A stretch of 64,000 bases of DNA from Microbacterium ureisolvens (GTDB lineage Bacteria; Actinomycetota; Actinomycetes; Actinomycetales; Microbacteriaceae): assembly GCF_019511645.1 (NCBI RefSeq), contig NZ_JAEUAX010000004.1:303938-367937 (forward strand). The letters are read 5' to 3'. A program made the translations under genes and the position numbers. The first letter of the stretch is position 1. Each line of letters starts with the position of its first letter. Below the pieces are notes generated by a model. The model saw only the letters and a program-made list of their open reading frames with translations. It searched no databases and was not told where the DNA came from. Below are positions 31,331 to 40,652 of the stretch, in pieces.

Positions 31331-31418
31331 GGCTTCCGTCGAGGGCGGCATCCCTTCCCCGTGGAGATGCGCGAGGGGTGCGGCCGCCGAAGCAGCCGCA
31401 CCCCTCGGAGAACGTGTG

Positions 31419-32078
31419 TCAGGACGCCAGCTCCTCCGGCTGCGCCATCGTGGTCAGCGAGATGACGCCGTAGTCCCAGCCCTTGCGGCGGTACACGACG
31501 CTCGGGTGGTCGGTGCGTGCGTCGATGAACAGGAAGAAGTCGTGGCCGACCAGCTCCATGCGATCGACGGCCTCCTCCACGGACATCCATTCAGGGTGGA
31601 ACTCCTTGGTTCGGATGACGACGGGCGTGTAGCCCTCCTCCTCCTCGTTTCCCGTGACGATCGGGATCTCACCGGTGGCGACGGCACGGAGCACGTCGAC
31701 GGAAGCCGGCTGCAGATCGATCCCCTGGAGCGCGCCGCTGCCCTTCTCGAACTTGGCGCCACGGGGGTGGTTGCGCGCGTCGACGCGCTTGTCCTTCGCG
31801 CGGCGCAGCTGCTCGCACAGCTTGTCGACCGCGAGGTCCAGTGCGGTGAACTTGTCGCCGTCGGTGGCCTCCGCCCGGATGACGGGACCCTTGCCGTTGA
31901 CGGTGAGCTCGACGGTCTCATCCTCCATGCGACCGTTGTGGTAAGCACGGTGTGTGACCTTGACGTCCACGCGTTGAGCGCGCGGAGCGAGGTTCTCGAT
32001 GCGGGCGGCCTTCTCCTCGACGACACCGCGGAAGCGATCTGTGATCCCCACTCCCACGCCGACGATGCTGGTTTCCAT
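31419..32078 (-). CDS. hpf: Ribosome hibernation promoting factor, long form
   Basis: 219 residues. The N-terminal HPF/RaiA domain (about 1-105, METSIVGVGVGITDRFRGVVEEKAARIE) is joined by a linker to the C-terminal dimerisation domain (about 160-215, IVIRTKEFHPEWMSVEEAVDRMELVGHDFFLFID-type sequence). The long form dimerises 70S ribosomes into inactive 100S particles in stationary phase. The Met at 32078 has a strong AAGGAGGT site; the longer frame to 32111 is rejected. It follows comF in the same direction, but a promoter lies between. Rv3241c is the mycobacterial counterpart by position. Confidence 0.95.
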   Translation of the reverse strand: METSIVGVGVGITDRFRGVVEEKAARIENLAPRAQRVDVKVTHRAYHNGRMEDETVELTVNGKGPVIRAEATDGDKFTALDLAVDKLCEQLRRAKDKRVDARNHPRGAKFEKGSGALQGIDLQPASVDVLRAVATGEIPIVTGNEEEEGYTPVVIRTKEFHPEWMSVEEAVDRMELVGHDFFLFIDARTDHPSVVYRRKGWDYGVISLTTMAQPEELAS

Positions 32079-32141
32079 CCCTGACCTCCTTGTTCCGGTC
32101 CACCCGGCCAAGGGCGGACCTTCAGTCGCCTTGTCACTCCC

Positions 32142-32170
32142 ACGCTAGCCGCGCGTTCGGACTCTGTCAC
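32142..32170 (-). promoter_or_regulatory. Promoter of hpf
   Basis: On the minus strand, GTGACA (32170-32165), a 17-base spacer and TAGCGT (32147-32142) form a good sigma-70-type promoter about 64 bases before the hpf start. Confidence 0.5.
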
Positions 32171-32200
32171 CTGTGAGTTTCGAATGCGTCAGGACCGTGT

Positions 32201-32863
32201 TCACCGGCCCGTGGGAAGCCTCCGCGGGGTGGCCGCCACGGTGACCGCGGCCACCACATCGGCCCCCGCGGCGCGCAGCGCGCGGACCGCTTCGCCCAGG
32301 CTGGCGCCGGTGGTCACGACGTCGTCGACCACGACGACGCGCAGCCCCGCAGCATCCGAAGCCACCAGGCTGTCCGCCACATTCCGCGCCCGGGCGTCGC
32401 GGTCGAGACCGCGCTGGTCGGACGTGCGCCGGGCGTGGCGCAGCAGGCGCCGGGGTCGGCGTCCGGTGCGCCGCACGAGGAGGTCCGGTACGCGGTAGCC
32501 GCGCCGGCGGTACGCCTGGCGAGACGTGGGCATCGGCACCAGCACGGCGTTCGCCTCACCCGCGTGGGCGAGGGCCGACGACAGCGCGGGCGCGAGCGCG
32601 GCCGCCAGAGACGTGCGCCCGTCCTCCTTGACGGCGCGCAGCACCCGGGCGGCGACCCCCTCGAGCGCGAGCCCGCTCCACACCGCGACGGCTCCGCCGG
32701 GCGCAGCCACGATCTGCTCGCGGGGGTCGGGAGCGAGGGCGAGCGCGCAGCGCTCGCACAGGACGACGTCCGCTTCGTCGCACCCCGCGCACGAGACGGG
32801 AAGAAGCAGCGCCAGTGCATCCGCACAGGCCTCGCGCACGGCGAGCACGATCTCCGACAGCAC
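32201..32863 (-). CDS. comF: ComF-family phosphoribosyltransferase-like protein
   Basis: 220 residues. An N-terminal zinc-ribbon-like set C25-x2-C28...C36-x2-C39 is followed by a PRTase fold with the PRPP-binding motif VVVVDDVVTTGAS near residue 175. Family members in Gram-positive competence systems help handle incoming single-stranded DNA; in non-competent actinobacteria the role is uncertain. It lies between lpqB and hpf, the same position as Rv3242c. A single Met at 32863 fits. Confidence 0.88.
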   Translation of the reverse strand: MLSEIVLAVREACADALALLLPVSCAGCDEADVVLCERCALALAPDPREQIVAAPGGAVAVWSGLALEGVAARVLRAVKEDGRTSLAAALAPALSSALAHAGEANAVLVPMPTSRQAYRRRGYRVPDLLVRRTGRRPRRLLRHARRTSDQRGLDRDARARNVADSLVASDAAGLRVVVVDDVVTTGASLGEAVRALRAAGADVVAAVTVAATPRRLPTGR

Positions 32864-32954
32864 CGCCCCAGGATCCCGGGCGGAAGGACCGGCCCGGCGG
32901 TCACCGCCTCGATCGGTGGACCGTCGGCTCGCGCAGCGGCTTGTGGAGGAGCCG

Positions 32955-34664
32955 CTACTGCGGCGCCCCCTGCTGGGTCGCGAGAACCCCGATGCCGGTC
33001 GCCGTCGGCTGCCAGCTCGTGCCGCGCTTGACGTAGAGCGTGCCGTCCTCGGCCCGCAGCCGCAGGCTCGAGATCCCCGTGCCGCCGGCGATCGAAGCCA
33101 TGCCGGAGGGGGCCGTCGAGGTGGCGGTCGGCGCGCCGACCACCTGCTCGATGACCGTCGAGTCGGTGTCGGCGCCGCTGGTCAGGACGCCGACCGAGAC
33201 GTCGTCGATCCAGGTGACGCCGATCCGCGTGACGCCGACGACGGCACCGCCCGCCACCGCGAGCTGGATCGGCTGGCCGATGCGGGCCGGCACGCCGTCC
33301 TCACGGACGACACCGGCCACCGACACCACTGTGCGGCCGCCGGCACTGACCACCGCGGCCAGGCGCGTGCCATCGCGCGACAGCGCCATGCCGGCGATGG
33401 CCGTCGCCTCACCCCAGGCGTCGGCGATGTCGATCACATCCCCGTTGGGGAGGTAGGCGCGCAGCGCCGACGGGTCGTTCTGCGGGACGCTCCACACCAC
33501 CCCGGACGGGTCGATCACCGGGTCGACCAGCCCCGCGCGCGTGTCCAGCACCTCCGGTTCGGTGCCGGCCGAGTTCAGCCGGACGACGGCGCCCGAGGCG
33601 AGTCGCGCAGCGGCCAGATCGCGCTCGGCACCGACCTGCACGCTGACCGGCGACGCCGCCTCCACCGCGGCCGAGAGCCCGGGGATCTTGTCGATCTCTT
33701 CGCCGGTGAGGAAGCCGAAGCCGGCGTCCGCCAGCACCAGGGGTGCCGCCGGCACGCGGGTCGAGCGCACCGCGACCGGCTGCGCGTCGATCGGAGCGGA
33801 ATCGACGGTCATCACGACCTCGGTCACGCCCGCGGCGCGCAGGCTCTCCTCGAGCTGCGTGAGCATCCGGTTGCGGGCGTCGCTGCTCGCCGCCAGCATC
33901 CCGTCTCCCTTGAGGGCGACGTCGGAGACGCCTTCCTCCGCCGTGGGGACCACCGTCACCGCCGACACGCCATCCGGGAACGCGGATTGAACCGACTCCG
34001 CCAGCCACTCGCTCACCGGCTCGTTGACGAGCGCGTTCGCGATGCTCCGCGCCGCCTTGGCGACCGGGAACCAGCGGACGTCGGGGACGAGGTACTGCCA
34101 CGAGAGGTCGAAGTACATCACCGGGTAGCGGTGGAACACCTGCGGGAACTGCGCCTCGTCGAGCCAGATGCCGTCGGGTGCCTCGGTGATGCGCCATTCG
34201 CCGTCGTCCTGCTGCTCCAGCCGGAACGTCCAGTTGCCCGGCGAGAGTTCGGCGGGCTGGTAGGCGCCCTTGTCATCGACGGATCCCACCACCTCCGAGG
34301 CGAAGTCGACCACTCCCTCCCCGGTCTCGACATAGTCGCGATCGGCCCGCTCGTCGACGATCACCTGGGCGTCCGGGTTCCACGTGCCGCGCAAGGACGG
34401 CGCGAGGAACTCCTGAGCGACCGCCCAGTTGCCCAGAACTCCCGGACCCGAGCCGGCGTCGATGAAGCCCTCGACGATCTGCTGCGGCGTCGCCCCCGGC
34501 TGCGGCCGGTTCGGGATGAAGGCCACGTTCTGCGAGCCGTTGCCGGTGTTGCCGTTCTCGAGGCCGTACTCCGGGGGCCCGCTCGTGGGAAAGCCCGCGC
34601 AGCCGGTCACCACCACCGCACAGACCGCGAGGATGAGGGCGAGGATGCCGCGTACCCGGGTCAT
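32955..34664 (-). CDS. lpqB: MtrAB-associated lipoprotein LpqB
   Basis: 569 residues. The N terminus is a lipoprotein signal with lipobox VTGC (C22). A GerMN domain lies in the middle (about 190-330, with conserved VPTAEEGVSDVALKG-type sequence) and a beta-propeller-like C-terminal half follows. LpqB binds the extracellular domain of MtrB and tunes MtrA phosphorylation in mycobacteria. Its start overlaps the mtrB stop by 4 bases, so lpqB is part of the mtrA-mtrB-lpqB operon. Confidence 0.94.
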   Translation of the reverse strand: MTRVRGILALILAVCAVVVTGCAGFPTSGPPEYGLENGNTGNGSQNVAFIPNRPQPGATPQQIVEGFIDAGSGPGVLGNWAVAQEFLAPSLRGTWNPDAQVIVDERADRDYVETGEGVVDFASEVVGSVDDKGAYQPAELSPGNWTFRLEQQDDGEWRITEAPDGIWLDEAQFPQVFHRYPVMYFDLSWQYLVPDVRWFPVAKAARSIANALVNEPVSEWLAESVQSAFPDGVSAVTVVPTAEEGVSDVALKGDGMLAASSDARNRMLTQLEESLRAAGVTEVVMTVDSAPIDAQPVAVRSTRVPAAPLVLADAGFGFLTGEEIDKIPGLSAAVEAASPVSVQVGAERDLAAARLASGAVVRLNSAGTEPEVLDTRAGLVDPVIDPSGVVWSVPQNDPSALRAYLPNGDVIDIADAWGEATAIAGMALSRDGTRLAAVVSAGGRTVVSVAGVVREDGVPARIGQPIQLAVAGGAVVGVTRIGVTWIDDVSVGVLTSGADTDSTVIEQVVGAPTATSTAPSGMASIAGGTGISSLRLRAEDGTLYVKRGTSWQPTATGIGVLATQQGAPQ

Positions 34665-36385
34665 GCGGATCCTCCGGGGGGCGCAGCATCCGTTCTGCTC
34701 CCGCCGTGCGCACCGTCTGCACGCGGCAGGTCGATCGGCGCGGTGAGGCCGAGGTCGTCGAGGGCGGCGACTGCGTCGTCGCCCGGATCGACCGGGATCG
34801 GAGACTCCCCGTCGAGCGGCACCGCCTGCCGCGGGAGGGTCAGGACGAAGTTGGTGCCGCGACCGACCTCCGACCAGACCGCGAGCTCTCCACCGTGGAG
34901 CTTCGCGTCGCCCAGCGCGATCGACAGGCCGAGACCCGTGCCGCCGATGGTGCGCTTGCGCGAGGGGTCGGCGCGCCAGAACCGGTCGAAGACGTGCTCG
35001 ACGTCCTCGGGCTTCATCCCCATGCCGAAGTCGCGCACGCCGATGGCCACCGCCTGCTGGTTGCTGTCGACGGTGACCACGATGGGGCGCCCTTCGCCGT
35101 GCTCGATCGCGTTTCCGAGCAGATTGCGCACCACGCGGCGCACGCGCCGCGGGTCCATGTCCACCGGGGAGTATCCCCCGGGTGCGACGAGACGCACGTC
35201 CGTGCCGTGCTGCTCGGCGAGCTGCTGCATCGACCCGATGACGTCCTCGGCGAGGTGGGCGAGACTCGTCGGCTCGAGTTCGAGCTGCACGGAGCCGGCG
35301 TCGTAGCGGCTGATCTCGAGCAGGTCGGTGAGGAGCGTCTCGAAGCGCTGCACCTGCGCGTTCAGCAGCTCCGCGGCCCGCGCGGTCGCGGGGTCGAACT
35401 CGTCGCGCTGGTCGTTGATCATGTCGGCTGCCAGCCGGATCGTCGTCATCGGCGTGCGCAGCTCGTGCGACACGTCGGAGACGAAGCGCTGCTGCACGAG
35501 CGAGAGATCAGCGAGCTCCTTGATCTGCGACTCCATGCTGTCGGCCATCGCGTTGAACGAGCGGCCGAGCGTCGCCAGCTCGTCCTCGCCGCGCACCTCG
35601 AGGCGAACGTCGAGACGGCCCGCCGCGAGCTTGGCGCTGGTGTCGGCGGCCTCGCTGATGGGGGTCGTGACCGATCGCAGGACGAACCAGGCGATGCCGC
35701 TGATGAGCAGGACGAGCCCGATGCCGACCACCCACAGCGTCCGCTGCACGAACGTGAGCGTCTCGGGGGCGTTCGCGAGGTCGTAGGCGAGGTACAGCTC
35801 GTACGACGCGACCCCCTCGATCGTGAGCTGCTGCCCCACGAGGATCCCCGGGACCGCGGAGTCGTCACCGACGGGAAGCGCGACCGGCTGCCAGATCTGC
35901 TGGTCGGCATTGGTGCGCACGAGCGCCCGCATCGGGATGGTGAGCAGCTCGTTCATCACCTCCTCGTTCGTGCTGAAGTCCTGCGGCGCGTTCGGCACGA
36001 GGGGCCCGATCCGGTACGCTCCGACGATCACGGCCGATGACTGGTCGCGCAGCGCCGTGAACGCCAGGGTCATGACGTTCTGCAGCTGGATGGAGTCGTT
36101 CTGCACGGAGGCGTCGAGGGTGCGCTGCGCAGCGGCACGCGCCTGCTCGGCGTCCATCAGCACCTGGTCTTTGCGCGAGGCGAAGAGATCGTTCTGGATC
36201 GCGAGTGCCATCCACACGCACGCGACCACGACGGCGAGCGCGGTGAGGCCGATGGTCACCAGGATCGTGCGGAACCGCAGTGAGCGGCGCCAGAGCCCCG
36301 CGATGTCGCCGGGCCAGGCTCGCCAGAGCCGCCACCAGCGGATGCGGGCGCGCGCCGGCGTCACCGCCGTGATCGGCGCGGTCAT
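34661..36385 (-). CDS. mtrB: Sensor histidine kinase MtrB
   Basis: 574 residues. Two membrane helices (about 41-63 and 217-238) bracket an extracellular sensor domain; then HAMP (about 240-290), HisKA with VSDVSHELRTPMTTIRLA (H307) and HATPase (NLLGNAIEHG, GGTGLGLSIA). It responds to envelope and division state in mycobacteria and phosphorylates MtrA. It starts 6 bases after mtrA ends and overlaps lpqB. A Pro-rich acidic tail (about 535-574) follows the kinase domain. Confidence 0.95.
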   Translation of the reverse strand: MTAPITAVTPARARIRWWRLWRAWPGDIAGLWRRSLRFRTILVTIGLTALAVVVACVWMALAIQNDLFASRKDQVLMDAEQARAAAQRTLDASVQNDSIQLQNVMTLAFTALRDQSSAVIVGAYRIGPLVPNAPQDFSTNEEVMNELLTIPMRALVRTNADQQIWQPVALPVGDDSAVPGILVGQQLTIEGVASYELYLAYDLANAPETLTFVQRTLWVVGIGLVLLISGIAWFVLRSVTTPISEAADTSAKLAAGRLDVRLEVRGEDELATLGRSFNAMADSMESQIKELADLSLVQQRFVSDVSHELRTPMTTIRLAADMINDQRDEFDPATARAAELLNAQVQRFETLLTDLLEISRYDAGSVQLELEPTSLAHLAEDVIGSMQQLAEQHGTDVRLVAPGGYSPVDMDPRRVRRVVRNLLGNAIEHGEGRPIVVTVDSNQQAVAIGVRDFGMGMKPEDVEHVFDRFWRADPSRKRTIGGTGLGLSIALGDAKLHGGELAVWSEVGRGTNFVLTLPRQAVPLDGESPIPVDPGDDAVAALDDLGLTAPIDLPRADGAHGGSRTDAAPPGGSA

Positions 36386-36391
36386 GGCTGC

Positions 36392-37072
36392 CTAGACGAC
36401 CGCTCCGGCGCGGTACCCGACGCCGCGCACCGTCGTCACGATCTTGGGGTTGTCGGGGTCCTTCTCCACCTTCGCCCGCAGCCGCTGCACGTGCACGTTC
36501 ACCAGGCGCGTGTCGGCCTTGTAGTGGTACCCCCACACCTGCTCGAGCAGCATCTCGCGCGAGAACACCTGCTGGGGCTTGGATGCCAGAGCGACGAGCA
36601 GCTCGAATTCGAGGGGCGTCAGCGCGATGGGCCCGTCGCCGCGGCGCACCTCGTGAGCCGCCACGTCCACCGTGAGGTCGCCGATCCGCAGCGAGTCGTT
36701 CGCCGGCTGGCTGGCCGGGCGCAGGCGCGTGCGGATGCGGGCGACGAGCTCCTTCGGATTGAAGGGCTTGACGATGTAGTCGTCGGCGCCCGATTCCAGG
36801 CCCTTCACCACATCGGCCGTGTCGGTGCGCGCGGTGAGCATGATGATCGGGATGCCGGACTCGGCGCGGATGCGGGTGCAGATCTCGATGCCGTCCATGC
36901 CCGGCAGCATGAGGTCGAGGAGGATGAGGTCGGGACGCTCGGTGCGCCACGCCTCGACGGCCTCGGCGCCGTCTGCGCAGAAGACCGTCTCGAATCCCTC
37001 CGTGCGCAGCACGATCCCGATCATCTCGGCAAGGGCGGTGTCATCGTCGACCACCAGGATGCGTGAAGTCAT
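36392..37072 (-). CDS. mtrA: Response regulator MtrA
   Basis: 226 residues of OmpR/PhoB type. The receiver has acidic D10-D11, the phospho-acceptor D53 in LILLDLMLPGMDG, T80 and K102. The winged-helix DNA-binding domain spans about 128-224 (LTPLEFELLVALASKP, VNVHVQRLRAKVEKD, TTVRGVGYRAG). In mycobacteria it is essential and controls cell-wall hydrolases and dnaA. Met at 37072 starts exactly at the receiver; the much longer open frame to 38716 is antisense to the next gene. Confidence 0.97.
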   Translation of the reverse strand: MTSRILVVDDDTALAEMIGIVLRTEGFETVFCADGAEAVEAWRTERPDLILLDLMLPGMDGIEICTRIRAESGIPIIMLTARTDTADVVKGLESGADDYIVKPFNPKELVARIRTRLRPASQPANDSLRIGDLTVDVAAHEVRRGDGPIALTPLEFELLVALASKPQQVFSREMLLEQVWGYHYKADTRLVNVHVQRLRAKVEKDPDNPKIVTTVRGVGYRAGAVV

Positions 37073-37315
37073 CGCGCGCGTTCGTTCCTTCTGTCCAGGC
37101 GCAGAGGACGACGTGCGCGTCCCCATGCGCTTCCCACAGAGTAGTCGACCTGGCCTGTGGACCGGCCGAAGCTCGCCCGAACGGACGCCCAGAGCGTCGT
37201 CCACACCACGGGTGCGGCATCCACCCGATATGGAACGATAGGGGCAAGCGCCGCCCTGAGGGCGCGGCCGATGCGCCGCACAGCCCGCGATGCGCCGCCG
37301 ACCGAGAGGGGAATC

Positions 37316-38791
37316 GTGTCCGCATATCCGGCCTGGACGCCGGCGTCGCGCCCCGGGATCATCCCGCTGCACCCGCTGTCGTTCGGCACGATCCTGGGCC
37401 GGTCGTTCGCGGCGCTGCGGCAGAACCCGCGGGTGGTCCTGGGCTTCGCGCTCGTCGTCCAGACGCTCGCGTACATCGTCGTGCTCGCCGGCGTGCTCGC
37501 GGTCGGGTGGGCGTCGTTCTCGCGCCTCGACACGCTGCAACCGGGCACCGAGGAGTACGACACGGTGATGGCGGGGTCCATCGCCCTCACCGCCGTCGCG
37601 GGCATCGTGCTCTCGCTCGCCGCGGGCGCGCTCAGCGTCATCGTGCAGGGCATCGTCGTCGTCGAGGTGACGCATGCCGCCCTGGCCGAGAAGCTCACGC
37701 TCGGCGCCCTCTGGCGCCAGGTGAAACCGATCGCGTGGCGTCTCATCGGCTACTCGCTGCTCGTCATCCTGGCGATCGTCGCGCTGGTGGCGGTGGTGGT
37801 GCTGGCGATCGTCGGCATCGCGATCGCGGCGCCGCCGGCGGCGATCGCGCTGACGATCATGGTCATCCTCGCGTCGATCCCGATCACGTGGTGGCTGATG
37901 ATCAAGCTGCTGCTGGTGCCGGCGGCCATCATCGTCGAGCACGCCACGATCCTCCAGGCGCTGTCGCGCTCGTGGACGCTCACGCGTGGGCGGTTCTGGC
38001 CGGCGCTCGGCATCATCATCGTGATCAGCGTGATCTTCGCCGCAGTGGCGCAGGTGGTCAGCCTTCCGATGAGCTTCCTCTCCATGGGGCTGACGACGAT
38101 CATCGCGCCGACGGGCGATCCCGAGCCGACAGCCATCATCGGCTTCTTGGCCGCGACCCTCCTCACGCAGGTGCTCACGCTGCTGCTGCAGTCGGTCGCC
38201 GTCGTCGTGCAGTCCACCGCGACCGCGCTCATCTACATCGACTGCCGCATGCGCCGCGAGGGGCTCGATCTCGACCTGCTCGCGTACGTGGAGCGACGGG
38301 ATGCCGGAGCCACCGCTCTCGCCGACCCCTACCGCGAGCACGTCGGACGCGAGATCGCACCGCGCGGCGTACCCGCGGCCTACGCGGTACCCGGTTACGC
38401 ACCGTACGCGCCCGGCTCCGCGACACCGGGCTACCCGCCCGCGCCGGCCGGTGCGGTGTTCTCCACCCAGCCGCAACCCGGCTACGGCCCGCCCGCGGGG
38501 TACGCGCCGCAGACCGGGTACGCGGCACCGCCGGCGTACGGCCCGCCGCCTGGCTACGGCGCGCCCGCGCAACCGGCATACGCGACGCCGGCCCAGCCGG
38601 GCTACGGCTCGCAGCCGCCCGCGCACGGTGCTCCCGCGCCCGCGGCGGCGGCGACGGCGCCCGCGCAGCCGCCGGCCGGGCCCGCCGCAGACCCCACGAC
38701 CCCGCCGCCGGCGCACGAGCAGTCCCCCACCCGCTGGACCGCCCCCGGCGCCGCACCCGACGGCACCGACCGCGAGTCGCCGTGGGCCTGA
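37316..38791 (+). CDS. Multi-pass membrane protein with Pro/Tyr/Gly-rich tail (GDPD membrane-domain-like)
   Basis: 491 residues, GTG start with AGAGGGGAA upstream. Six or so membrane helices span about 30-310 (ALVVQTLAYIVVLAGVLAVGW, ILAIVALVAVVVLAIVGIAI, IIIVISVIFAAVAQVVSL). The order resembles the membrane domain seen in glycerophosphodiester phosphodiesterase-linked proteins. From about 370 on the tail has repeated AYGPPPGYGAPAQPAY-type units, likely disordered and cytoplasmic. It overlaps the DUF4129 gene by 10 bases and starts the MoxR cluster. Function unknown. Confidence 0.82.
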   Translation: MSAYPAWTPASRPGIIPLHPLSFGTILGRSFAALRQNPRVVLGFALVVQTLAYIVVLAGVLAVGWASFSRLDTLQPGTEEYDTVMAGSIALTAVAGIVLSLAAGALSVIVQGIVVVEVTHAALAEKLTLGALWRQVKPIAWRLIGYSLLVILAIVALVAVVVLAIVGIAIAAPPAAIALTIMVILASIPITWWLMIKLLLVPAAIIVEHATILQALSRSWTLTRGRFWPALGIIIVISVIFAAVAQVVSLPMSFLSMGLTTIIAPTGDPEPTAIIGFLAATLLTQVLTLLLQSVAVVVQSTATALIYIDCRMRREGLDLDLLAYVERRDAGATALADPYREHVGREIAPRGVPAAYAVPGYAPYAPGSATPGYPPAPAGAVFSTQPQPGYGPPAGYAPQTGYAAPPAYGPPPGYGAPAQPAYATPAQPGYGSQPPAHGAPAPAAAATAPAQPPAGPAADPTTPPPAHEQSPTRWTAPGAAPDGTDRESPWA

Positions 38792-39468
38792 CCCCCGGCG
38801 CTGTCCGCACCCTCGCGCGTGCCTCCGATGCCGTCCCGCCCCTCACGCCGGACGGCGACGAAGCGCGGCGATGGGCGGAGCAGGAGCTGTCCGACCCCGC
38901 CTACGACATCGCCGAGCCCACCCCGTTCGACCGCATCGCGCGCGCGGTGGGCGACTTCATCGCGTCCGTGCTGAACCCCGACCTGTCGGGCGGATGGGGC
39001 TCGACCTTCGCACTCGTCGCTGCCGTCGTCGTGACGGTCGTCATCGTCGCCGCGTTCCTTCTGTGGGGCGTGCCTCGGGCGACCCGCCGCGCCGCCGCGC
39101 GGACGCCGCTGCTGTTCGGCGAGGCCGAGCACCGCTCCGCCGCCGAACTGCGCGCGGCTGCGGCCCAGCGCGCCGGCGCGTCGGACTGGGACGCCGCCAT
39201 CGTGCTGCGGTTCCGCGCCCTCGCGCGCGGCTGCCTGGAACGCGGCGTCGTCGACCCGCCGCCGGGCGCGACCGTGCATGCGTTCGCCCGCGCCGCCGGT
39301 GCTGCCTTCCCCGCGCAGGAGCCCCGGCTCGAAGCCGCCGCCACCGCCTTCGACGACGTCCGCTACCTGCGCCTACCCGGCACCGAGGCGCTCTACCGTC
39401 TCGTCGAATCCGCCGACGACGCCGTCACCGCGGCACGCCCGGTCGCGCACGAGGAGGTCGTCGCATGA
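38782..39468 (+). CDS. DUF4129-domain membrane protein
   Basis: 228 residues. A cytoplasmic or external N-terminal part, one membrane helix (FALVAAVVVTVVIVAAFLLW, about 72-92) and a C-terminal DUF4129 domain (about 130-215; RFRALARGCLERGVVDPPPGATVHAFARAAG). GTG at 38782 is chosen: the domain pattern fits and it overlaps the previous stop by 10 bases. DUF4129 proteins usually sit with MoxR and DUF58 proteins and resemble transglutaminase-associated membrane domains; role unknown. Confidence 0.85.
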   Translation: MGLTPGAVRTLARASDAVPPLTPDGDEARRWAEQELSDPAYDIAEPTPFDRIARAVGDFIASVLNPDLSGGWGSTFALVAAVVVTVVIVAAFLLWGVPRATRRAAARTPLLFGEAEHRSAAELRAAAAQRAGASDWDAAIVLRFRALARGCLERGVVDPPPGATVHAFARAAGAAFPAQEPRLEAAATAFDDVRYLRLPGTEALYRLVESADDAVTAARPVAHEEVVA

Positions 39469-40652
39469 GCACGTCGACCGTCACCCCGCCCGAGACGTCG
39501 GCACCGGATGCTGCGCCCCGGCGCGGCCGGCGGATCGCGGCGTGGGTCGCGATCGGGCTCGCTCTGCTCGTGATCGGCGGGCTCGGTGGCGCGATGTCGG
39601 CGGCGAACCAGTGGGCCCAGCGCGACGCGCTCGACCCGGACTCGACCGGGCCCGGCGGAACACGCGCCCTCGCCGAGATCCTCCGCGACCACGGCGTCGA
39701 CGTGCGGGTGATCCGAGATCGTACGGCCGCGGCCGACGCCCTGGGCACCGGACCCGCCACCCTCGTGCTCCCCGATGCGCCGGCGCTCTCGGATGACGCC
39801 CTCTCCGACCTCGCCGCCGGGGCCGCCGACGTCGTGCTCGTCGAGCCGCGGGCTCGTACGCTCGATCTGCTGCTCCCGGGCGCCGCCCCCGCCGGCGTCG
39901 CGCCCGACACGGCGATCGAGCCCGATTGCGACATCGCGGACGCGACCCGCGCCGGCGCCGTCGCCCCGGGCGCCCTGTACAGCGCAAGCGACGGCTGCTA
40001 TCCCGTCGACGATGCCTTCGGGCTCCTTGTGGACGTCACCGACGGCGGCCGGGTGGCCGCGGTGGACGCCCGCCCGCTCTTCACCAACGAGCACCTGGCC
40101 GAGAACGGCAACGCTGCGCTCGCGGTCAACCTGATGGGGCGGCATCCGCTCGTCGTCTGGTACGTGCCCAATCCCGCCGACACCGACCTCGCAGACGCCG
40201 ACCCCTCCCTCGGCGATCTCACGCCGCCCTGGGTGAGCGGGGTCTCCGTGCTGCTCCTCGTCGCCGGCATCGCGGCGGGCGTGTGGCGCGGCCGCCGGTT
40301 CGGCCCCCTCGTCGCGGAACGCCTGCCGGTGACGGTGCGCGCGTCGGAGACCACCGAGGGCCGGGCACGCCTCTACGCACGCGCGCGCGATCCGCTGCAC
40401 GCCGCCGACCGGCTCCGGATCGGCGCCCTGCGACGCATCGCGTCGCTCCTGGGACTGGCCGCCAACGCGGCCGTCCCCGAGATCGCCGATGCCGCCGCGG
40501 GCCGCACCGGACTCGACCGGCGAGCCGTGCGCGGCATCCTGATCGACGACATCCCGCGCGGCGACGCCGAACTCGTCGCCCTGAGCACACGCCTGAGAGA
40601 CCTCGAGGACGCCGTCCGCACGGCCGTCCGCCCCGAAAGGAACCCCCGATGA
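39465..40652 (+). CDS. DUF4350-domain membrane protein
   Basis: 395 residues. An N-terminal helix at about 24-44 (IAAWVAIGLALLVIGGLGGAM) is followed by an extracytoplasmic DUF4350 domain (about 60-235; DSTGPGGTRALAEILRDHGVDV), a second helix (about 255-273) and a cytoplasmic tail with helical character. DUF4350 belongs to the class-I glutamine-amidotransferase-like fold, without a visible catalytic triad here. It starts on the DUF4129 stop (ATGA) and ends on the MoxR start (ATGA), so the block is one operon. Confidence 0.87.
   Translation: MSTSTVTPPETSAPDAAPRRGRRIAAWVAIGLALLVIGGLGGAMSAANQWAQRDALDPDSTGPGGTRALAEILRDHGVDVRVIRDRTAAADALGTGPATLVLPDAPALSDDALSDLAAGAADVVLVEPRARTLDLLLPGAAPAGVAPDTAIEPDCDIADATRAGAVAPGALYSASDGCYPVDDAFGLLVDVTDGGRVAAVDARPLFTNEHLAENGNAALAVNLMGRHPLVVWYVPNPADTDLADADPSLGDLTPPWVSGVSVLLLVAGIAAGVWRGRRFGPLVAERLPVTVRASETTEGRARLYARARDPLHAADRLRIGALRRIASLLGLAANAAVPEIADAAAGRTGLDRRAVRGILIDDIPRGDAELVALSTRLRDLEDAVRTAVRPERNPR

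Noticed and set aside
37073..38716. Long N-terminal extension of mtrA
   Set aside because: The open frame is antisense to the membrane-protein gene; MtrA begins at MTSRILVVDD (37072).
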